Below, piece by piece: positions 57,858 to 64,000 of a stretch of 64,000 nt of DNA. The notes under the pieces are model-generated. The model was given only the letters and a program-made list of their open reading frames with translations. It was not told where the DNA came from and searched no databases. Source of the stretch: Closterium sp. Naga37s-1 (Eukaryota > Streptophyta > Zygnematophyceae > Desmidiales > Closteriaceae); assembly GCA_947471745.1 (NCBI GenBank), contig CANJKZ010000400.1:1-64000 (forward strand), written 5' to 3'. The translations under genes were made by a program, and so were the position numbers. Each line of letters starts with the position of its first letter. The first letter of the stretch is position 1.

Positions 57858-58599
57858 CAGGGCTGACGTTTCATTTTAAGCTTCCCTGATTCCGGGGAAA
57901 AATTTCCCCCTCTATTATGGGTGCACATTTTCCAGAAAAGAAGTACCCTGATTGCTCAGGGTTGTAAAGTAGTTAACACTGATTGTTCAGGGTCGAGAAC
58001 TGAACATCAGAGTAGTAACGCGCGCTTTGTTACCGGGGAAAATATCCCCACTCTCCATAAAGTCTCGAAGTTTCGATCAGAAGTTTCGAAGAAACTTCGT
58101 CTCGATAAAGCGAGAAGGGGGGGGATTACGCACATGTGGGGGGAACACTGCGATCAATCCAAGGCGGGCTCATCGGAAGAAAACTTCCGAGAAACTTCCT
58201 TTCGATAAGTCGAGGAAAATATCCCCACTCTCCATAAAGTCTCGAAGTTTCGATCAGAAAGAAGTTTCGAAGAAACTTCGTCTCGATAAAGCGGGAAGGG
58301 GCGGGATTACGCACATGTGGGGGGATCACTGCGATCAATCCAAGGCGGGGTCATCGGAAGGAAACTTCTGAGAAACTTCCTCTCGATAAGTCAGGGTCCA
58401 CACAGTCGATACTCTGTTAAGTCAGGGTCCACTAACAGCCTAGTCTGTTACACTGTACTCAAAATCAGGGATAGCTACACTAATACTCTGATTGGATCAG
58501 GGCTGGAAATTCAATAACTCTGAAATTTCAGTCTCCACGAAGTGGAAAGCCTGAAATCACCCTGAAATCAGGGTAATTACCCTGATAAAATCAGCCCTG
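57858..58599. mobile_element. hAT-type MITE in the copia G polypurine tract
   Basis: 742 bp with short inverted ends CAGGGCTGA ... TCAGCCCTG and a perfect 8-bp target duplication CTATGGGG (57850-57857 and 58600-58607), which is the hAT length. No coding capacity. It contains a tandem duplication of about 177 bp (from 58041 and 58218), each copy with CGAAGTTTC...GAAACTTCG hairpins. Its ends resemble the termini of the hAT element at 2813 (CAGGGCT) and 13336 (AAATCAGCCC), so that family may have mobilised it. Confidence 0.93.
58041..58394. repeat. two tandem 177-bp units inside the MITE
   Basis: AATATCCCCACTCTCCATAA begins at 58041 and again at 58218. The units share the AGTTTCGAAGAAACTTCG hairpin, the GATTACGCACATGTGGGGGG block and GCGATCAATCCAAGGCGGG, with a few substitutions and a small length difference. 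Confidence 0.85.
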
Positions 58600-58610
58600 C
58601 TATGGGGGTG

Positions 58611-58681
58611 TGTCAGAATGATTTAGTGCTTACATTGTGTAGGCTGTAGTGGGGTAGCCCATAAGGGGTACAACCCAATTA
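58611..58681 (+). repeat. 3' LTR of copia G, left piece
   Basis: TGTCAGAATG to CAACCCAATTA. It continues at 62282 after the pogo element. The TA at 58680-58681 is the left pogo target duplication. Confidence 0.92.
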
Positions 58682-58705
58682 CCGTCATCGCCCGGATATA
58701 AGACA
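58682..58705 (+). repeat. left TIR of the pogo element
   Basis: 24 bp, exact reverse complement of 62256-62279. Confidence 0.96.
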
Positions 58706-58717
58706 TATATGTCTTAT
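58698..58717. repeat. 20-bp palindrome, left subterminal copy
   Basis: ATAAGACATATATGTCTTAT is a perfect palindrome, followed by CTCGTACAC. The same block recurs in direct orientation at 62145-62164. A candidate transposase-binding site, by position only. Confidence 0.85.
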
Positions 58718-58916
58718 CTCGTACACGGGCAAAAATGCTTGAGTTATCTTGTAAACGGGATGGTTTAGGGTGTCTTATAATTCTTATAAATGGAAAAAAA
58801 ATTAAGTTGACTGTAACACTTGCAAAGTGTGTAGAAAACACCCAGGGACCAGATTCATTGAAACAGGCCGACCTCGGTGGTGATGCAGCAAAGCTGCCAC
58901 CGCTGGCAAGATTCCT

Positions 58917-59047
58917 CTGTGCTGGCAGCATCTAATGATGCTGCCAGCGTTGTTTTGCTGCCAGCAGCGCATGGCAGCTTCCAGAACGCTGCTGGCAGCA
59001 CGTTGGCAGCGTCAGGCTGTCCTCTACGAGGAGATGCCTCGTAGAGG
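58917..59047. repeat. hairpins upstream of the pogo transposase
   Basis: GCTGGCAGCAT ... ATGCTGCCAGC (about 58921-58949) followed by several more TGCCAGC/GCTGGCA words, then CCTCTACGAGG AGATG CCTCGTAGAGG (59021-59047), an 11-bp perfect stem with a 5-base loop. They lie in the 5' untranslated or promoter part of the element. Confidence 0.8.
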
Positions 59048-59169
59048 AGCGGCTCGGCACCTGTGGATGGGGCACTCTGGCTGGGGGGGGTAGTCGGGCT
59101 TTCACTTCATTTGGTGCTCATGGAGGTTGAATTCTCACCTCAACCTTGCTCTCGGCAGGCTCTCTAACC

Positions 59170-62035
59170 ATGCGCAGCAAGGTACCCCTAGGCAAGTCCT
59201 CACCTCGTCCTCACGTGCAGGTGAATAACTACGGGCGAATTAACTCGCCCGGCGATGACATCCGCGTAGCCATGGCGAAGAACGCGAGCAAGGCGGGAAG
59301 TCCTACCGCCGCCTCCGGTGCGAGCTGTGACGGGGAAGACGGAGACGAAGCACACGGCGACGACGCCGAGGAGGATTGGCCGGAGAACGGCCACGATGAC
59401 AGCGCTTCGGGCGACGAATTTGGTACTGTCGACATCGAGGAGGACGAATGGTGGAATCAGCCGGTCGGGAGAGACGACGAGGTGGAAGAGTGGCGGGCTG
59501 GTGATTCCGACAACGACGGAGGTGAAGATGCTGGCGGTGACAACGCGGAGGCACAGGAAGCGGCGGTGGATGCGAATGAGGCTGCTGACGAGGCGGCGGC
59601 GGAACTCGAGACAGAGGCGCCTGCGGATGCGGACGCGGTGGCGGAGGCGAACAAGGTGGCTGCGGATGCCGTCTTATTTGAGGGTGAGGGCGACGACGAC
59701 GACCCGTGGAGCCTTGGGACAGACGACGACGTTCCGCTACTGAAGCGGAGGCTGCGCCATCGCCTACAGTCCACGACGAAGCGCGCCCGCGTGGTGCTCT
59801 GTGACGACGACAGTCCCGGGGAGGAGCGTCGCCCCCTACTCACCGCTGCGGAGAAGGGAAAGGCAAAGGTCGTGGAAGCCCCTGCTAAGTCCCCTGCTAA
59901 GGCCCCTGCAAAGGCCCCTGCTCGTGGCCGCACAAGCAACAAGAAGCGCAAGGACGACGGAGACCCTGGATCCAGCAAGGGTGCGGCAAAGAAAAAGGCG
60001 AAGAAGGCGCCGAATCCTGACGACATCATCGTCAACGAGGCGTTGGGCAGCGACGATGAGTACGCGGCGGCGGAGGGCCCGATTCCCACGTTCCCTGAGA
60101 AGGAGGCGCCGAAGGACCCCACCCTCCATAATCACAACACCCGCCCACCTTCCCCTCGCAGCAAAGACACTACGAAGAAGCGCCGCGGCTGGACCGTGCG
60201 TGAGAAGGTTAAGTGGGCGCGCCGCTATCAGGAGCTCGGCTCCTTGAAGAAGACTAGCTTGGAGTCAACCGCGAGCGTCGCCTGCATCAGACGCTGGTGC
60301 GCGGAGGCGGCTGCGGGCATCTACAAGGGCGCGGCTAACTGCCGCAAGCGGATGCACGGGGGGGGCCGCCACGCACACTACCCCGACATGGAGGCAGCGT
60401 TGTACCGCTACATCTGCCTTCAGCGCGCTAACGGGGTGGCCATCTCGGTGAAGGACACCCAAACGTGGAGCCGCGAGTGGATGAAGAAGCATTACCCCGG
60501 CAAGAACTGGAACGCGAGCTCTCACTGGAGCCAGCGTTTCCGTGACCGCTGGAACCTGGTGATGCGGGTGAAGACGAAGGTCGGACAACGTCTGTCGGCA
60601 GGTGCGTGGATAAGGAGTTCGTGCCGCGCACGGCCCATTGTATGCATGTCTTACCTTGCTCGTTGTCTAACCGTCCCTCGCTTCTGTTCCTATCCCGTTT
60701 GCAGAGTGCGCGAAGGACTGCGAGTCCTTCTGGAAGTTCGTGCGCATCAACAGGGCGCGGCACAACATCGACCTGGCCCGTATCATCAACGCGGACCAGA
60801 CGCCACTGTTCGTGGAGATGCCGGCCGAGAGGACGATCGAGCACCGTGGCGCGCGCTCGGTCCCAATCCGCACTGCAGGCTACCAGAAGACGCGCTTGTC
60901 GGTGATGCTCGCGTGCACTGCATCCGGGGAGAAGCTGCGGCCGTGGGTGTGGTTCAAGATGAAGAACGTCCCCAACTGTGAGATTCCGGACGGTAAGCGC
61001 CATGACTTCAACCTTGCCCCTGCCTCATGAGCGTGCCCCACTGTGCTGATGTCCGTCTGTCCCTTGTGTGCCTGGCAGGAATCGTGGTCCAAGCACAGGA
61101 CAACGGGTGGATGGACGAGAGCGCTGTGCAGACCTGGCTGTCCAAGGAGGTGCTTCCCCATCTGAACCCCCAGCGCGGCAAGAGCGCGAGGCGTACGATG
61201 CTGGTGTTGGACTCCTACCGCGGCCACATCACCCAGACCATGCTTCAGTCGTACCGCACGCACAGCATCACCCCTGCAGTCATTCCAGCGGGTTGTACGA
61301 GCCATATTCAACCCCTGGACGTCTCCATCAACCGGTGCTTCAAGGCTGCCGTGCGAGCGCGCTACGCCAGGTGGTTCATGCGTGAAGGGATTCACCTGAA
61401 GACGAAGAAGGGTGAGTTGGCTGTTCATTTTAAATTCCTGCTCTGTTTCGTGTCCTTATCGTTAACATCTCGCTGCCGTGTCCTTTGTCCCACCCGCAGG
61501 GAACCTGCGGAGGCCTCCGCACCCCGTGGTGCTGCAGTGGATCGCGGAGGCTTGGGATCAAGTCCCCAGGCAGATCATCATCGACGCGTTCCGCCACTGT
61601 GGGATCTCCAGCAAGCTGGACGGAACGGAGAACCACCTGGTGATGTCTCACCTGCGCGCCAGGAGCACCACCGATGTCTCCGAGGACATGTCCCTCGGAG
61701 GGACCACAGGCGACAACACGCGCCTGCTTCGGAAGGCTCCAGAGGAGGAGGAGGAGGAGGAGGAGGAGGAGGAGGAGGAGGAGGAGGAGGAGGAGGAGGA
61801 GGAGGAGGAGGAGGAGGAGGAGGAGGCGATGCAGGCGGAGGGCGTGCGGGAGGTGGCCGTGGCAACTGGCCTGGAGGTGCTGTACCAGGAGACCCCCAAC
61901 TACCGCGGAGCGGCGGCCGAGGCTGACCGCATGATCGAGCCAATGGAGACGGCTAGGCATGCCTGGCGAGTGCCAGACCTGGGCTTAGAGCCTGTTGCTA
62001 GTGCTGCAGAGGAGGCGGTTACTGAGGGGGGTTAG
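59170..62035 (+). CDS. pogo-type transposase, four exons, apparently intact
   Basis: Cut-and-paste DDE transposase. Exons: 59170-60601, 60705-60992, 61079-61411 and 61500-62035. All three introns are phase 1 with GT-AG ends, giving about 862 residues; ATG 59272 has a better start context (GCCATGG) and gives 828. The N-terminus is acidic, with basic clusters that look nuclear. A CENP-B/pogo DNA-binding part follows (WTVREKVKWARRYQELGSL to SSHWSQRFRDRWNLVMR, about residues 340-470). The catalytic part has NADQTP (Asp 508), LVLDSYRGH (Asp 618) and IQPLDVSI (Asp 654), 35 residues between the last two, then the WIAEAWDQVPRQIIIDAFRHCGI helix. Near the C-terminus is a run of about 28 Glu. No stop or frameshift was seen. 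It is the only complete transposase in the window. Confidence 0.93.
61742..61827 (+). repeat. (GAG)n coding for poly-glutamate in the pogo transposase
   Basis: About 28 GAG codons in a row. Long Arg, Leu or Ser runs in other frames here are by-products of this trinucleotide repeat. Confidence 0.95.
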
Positions 62036-62144
62036 GTAGAAGTAGGGATTCATGAATGTATAGATGTACCCCCCTAAAGTAGTGTAGGCTCGTTTAGAAG
62101 ACACCCCCTGTTTATAAGAAAACCCCTAAACCCCGGTTCTGATT

Positions 62145-62164
62145 ATAAGACATATATGTCTTAT
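62145..62164. repeat. 20-bp palindrome, right subterminal copy
   Basis: Same palindrome and same CTCGTACAC suffix as at 58698, about 115 bp inside the right end. Confidence 0.85.
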
Positions 62165-62255
62165 CTCGTACACACAAATAGGTGTCGTATAAAAAGGCTT
62201 GCCTGTTTATAAGAGACACCCGTATAGTAGACAACCCCTGTCTACTATTCAACAC

Positions 62256-62279
62256 TGTCTTATATCCGGGCGATGACGG
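62256..62279 (-). repeat. right TIR of the pogo element
   Basis: 24 bp, exact reverse complement of 58682-58705. Confidence 0.96.
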
Positions 62280-62281
62280 TA

Positions 62282-62343
62282 GGGTTAGCACTTGTACCCA
62301 ACATTCTGCTCAATCCAACTCATTCTCGTTTGTTAGTTTGACA
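62282..62343 (+). repeat. 3' LTR of copia G, right piece
   Basis: GGGTTAGCACTTGTACCC ... GTTTGACA. It completes the LTR begun at 58611 (133 bp in all) and is followed by the GTTAC target duplication. Confidence 0.92.
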
Positions 62344-63107
62344 GTTACCATAAGGTCCTTAGTTAATGACTTTGCGCTGGCAAGTTAAGCCTAGATATAG
62401 GTTGCTGTGTGAGACGACATCTCGAAGCGCTTTTCAGGAACTACAAACAAAAAAACAGAGAGGCTGCAATTGAAGGGAGTCTAAGGTATTTCGAGGGACA
62501 GAATACAGGTGTGAGGAAGAAGACTGGGTTGGTGGTGCGGTGTGCTGTGCTGACGTGGCGATCTTAGGGTTTGATCGTTTAGGGGCGGGTTGGGTGGATG
62601 TTTGGTTTGGGTGGGTCTGCTGACGTGTTGATACATCGGAGGGTGGGGATTGATTGACTGTTTCCAGAATTAGCAATGATTGGCTGAAATTATTTTTTCA
62701 GGATCCCACATCACACTTCAGAAGATACCAGCTTGCGTACATGCGTTGGGTTGGGTGGTCAAGGTTCAGGTTTGAGAGTAAACGAAAACTATGTATGCAG
62801 TTTTTCAACCTCTCTGGAATTAGTGGGTTCGTTTTGTTTCATTAAGTTTGTGATTACATTTCTTTTCCCTCGTCACTCTGCAAAGCCGCATGCAAACTTT
62901 CTCAACCGCGCGACACCGACTGACGCGAAAAGGTTGACGGAAAAACTACTTTGGGGTGACAATTTTGCGTCGGTGTGCCTCTTCGGAACTGGTGTACAGA
63001 ATGTTGCGATTTTCGTGTGTTGTTTTTTCGCAACTCTTCGCAACTTTCCGCAAGGTTTACGCAGAAAAACCTTTGGAGGCCAATTCTCGCAACTTTCCTT
63101 TTTCGTG
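62344..63107. other. pre-insertion DNA upstream of UNC93-like copy 2
   Basis: About 760 bp, probably the promoter region of copy 2. No gene recognised. It has repeated CGCAACTTTC/CGCAACTCTTC words at 63025-63100. Contiguous with 44695 before copia G inserted. Confidence 0.5.
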
Positions 63108-63902
63108 ATGACTGAGCCTGCAGCGCTGCCAGAAATCGTCGACCATTCGGAAGACAACAGCGGAGGAGAAGCAGCAGCATGTGCGCCCGCGGCGCGAATG
63201 TGGCGGTGGGTGTGGTCGCGGCGCGACGTGCTGCTGATGAGCACGGCGTTCCTTTTCTTCTTCGTGGCGTTCAACGCGCTGCAGAACGTCGCGACGAGCA
63301 TCCACGGCGCGAGCAACATCGGCGCGCTCTCCATGGGCGTGCTTTACGCCGTCATTGTCGTCACCGCGCCGCTCGCGCCCTTCCCCATCCGCTTCTGGCG
63401 AGCGCGCGCCGCGATTCTCGTGGCGCAGACGGGGTTCTGGGCTTTTATCGGTTCCAACGCGTTTACTATAGAGTGCGTGGTAGTTTATTGTCATACAAAT
63501 GTGGATCATTCAATGTGCATCGATGAATTTGGGTCTTAGTTGGGACGGGATTACTAAATAATTGGCAGAAAGCCTATACGGAGGATGCTCTTGATGCCCC
63601 GTCGTTCCTTCCCTGACAACGGTCCATACAAGAGACTCATTCCGAACACGTTCTCATGCCCCTAGTACCCCGCGCCCCGTCCCGCCCCAATGCGTCTTCG
63701 TGGCCAGGTGGCTGCTTCTTCTCGCGTCGTGCTACCTCGGAGTCTGCTGGTCCGTCGTCTGGGTGGCTCAGGTGACGCTCTTCGTCTCTTTTCCCGTCTC
63801 TCAGATGAGTTTGCCTTGTAAAGTGTGTGTGTGTGTGTGCGCGCGCATGCTTGTGTGAGTGTGTGTGAGTGCGTGCGCGCGTGCGTGTGTATGTGTGTGT
63901 GT

Positions 63903-63963
<61 letters not shown>

Positions 63964-64000
63964 CTTTTCCTTTTCAGCTGCTCTCCTTCTTTCCTCATAA
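63108..64000 (+). CDS. UNC93-like membrane protein, copy 2, 5' part
   Basis: Exon 1 63108-63472: ATG 63108 (MTEPAALPEIVDHSEDN), a short acidic N-terminus, then RRDVLLMSTAFLFFFVAFN, the SMGVLYAVIVVTAPLAPF helix and ILVAQTGFWAFIGSNAF. Exon 2 63708-63771 (WLLLLASCYLGVCWSVVWVAQ). The two join in phase (GA|G), and exon 2 has the same 64-bp length as in copy 1. The next intron begins with a GT microsatellite. The gene runs off the window. Unlike copy 1 it keeps the AVIVV residues and has no frameshift, so it may be the functional copy. The two copies are nearly identical from the MWRW/LWRW block onward but their N-termini differ. Confidence 0.85.
63825..63961. repeat. (GT)n/(GC)n microsatellite in UNC93 copy 2 intron
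   Basis: An interrupted GT run, with GCGC and GCATGC breaks in its first half and about 50 bp of pure GT after 63908. Confidence 0.95.

Larger units (their letters stand above)
58682..62279 (+). mobile_element. complete pogo/Tc1-mariner transposon
   Basis: 3598 bp with perfect 24-bp terminal inverted repeats (58682-58705 and 62256-62279, starting CCGTCATCGCCCGG), flanked by the TA target duplication (58680-58681 and 62280-62281) that defines Tc1-mariner/pogo insertion. Excision restores the LTR sequence CCCAATTAGGGTTAG. It carries one four-exon transposase gene on the plus strand with no visible lesion. It lies in the youngest position of the nest together with the MITE. Confidence 0.96.
44696..62343 (+). 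mobile_element. copia G, old host element of a four-layer nest
   Basis: 5' LTR 44696-44812, primer site TGGTATCAGAGT (44813), leader, gag-pol remnants (51693-57595), polypurine tract and a 3' LTR split into 58611-58681 and 62282-62343. The 5-bp target duplication GTTAC is present at 44691-44695 and 62344-62348. It contains copia H in the leader, a hAT MITE in the polypurine tract and a pogo element in the 3' LTR. Without these passengers it is about 7.5 kb. Gag and pol have many lesions, as expected for the oldest layer. Confidence 0.9.

Noticed and set aside
61578..61960. Minus-strand and other-frame ORFs with Leu, Pro, Ser or Arg runs
   Set aside because: By-products of the (GAG)n tract that codes for poly-Glu in the pogo transposase.
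63801..63998. His-Thr repeat protein on the minus strand
   Set aside because: It is the GT microsatellite read as codons.

Overview
The window is eukaryotic nuclear DNA. Genes have GT-AG introns, and the recognisable elements are Ty1/copia LTR retrotransposons, hAT and pogo/Tc1-mariner DNA transposons. The only recognisable host-type gene is an UNC93-like membrane protein, present twice, that resembles the plant UNC93-like family in my recollection. That, and the copia-heavy content, suggest a green-lineage genome (streptophyte alga or plant). I cannot name a species.

Layout. 1-2376: 3' part of a decayed copia element (A). About 2813-13410: a decayed hAT transposon whose transposase gene (3452-12918) is split by a young minus-strand copia (B, 5548-12029, TSD AGAAT). 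13454-19565: a second young minus-strand copia (C, TSD AATAC). 19566-29800: a region without LTR elements. It holds an unknown multi-exon gene (minus), a Ulp1/C48 SUMO-protease-like gene (minus), a pogo-like transposase relic (minus) and a cysteine-rich unknown gene (plus). 29820-34880: UNC93-like copy 1, a pseudogene with a frameshift, an in-frame stop, internal exon duplications and a copia fragment (D) across its 3' end. 37859-43416: a minus-strand copia (E) with the 5' half of a plus-strand copia (F) inside it and a deletion across both. 44696-62343: one old plus-strand copia (G, TSD GTTAC) into which three elements inserted: copia H (45508-51303, TSD CAGCC) in the leader, a hAT MITE (57858-58599, 8-bp TSD CTATGGGG) in the polypurine tract, and a pogo element (58682-62279, TSD TA) in the 3' LTR. 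63108-64000: the start of UNC93-like copy 2, in which no lesion is seen.

How the parts relate. Most of the sequence is a layered record of insertions that can be ordered from nesting and target-site duplications. The pogo element is the only transposon whose coding capacity looks complete: four exons, three aspartates with DD35D spacing, perfect 24-bp TIRs and a TA duplication. Both young copias have (nearly) identical LTRs but broken gag-pol frames, so they were either moved in trans or broke after insertion. Removing element G and its passengers puts 44695 next to 62349, directly upstream of UNC93 copy 2.

All calls come from reading the sequence and from remembered family features. No database search was run. 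Splice sites were placed by eye.
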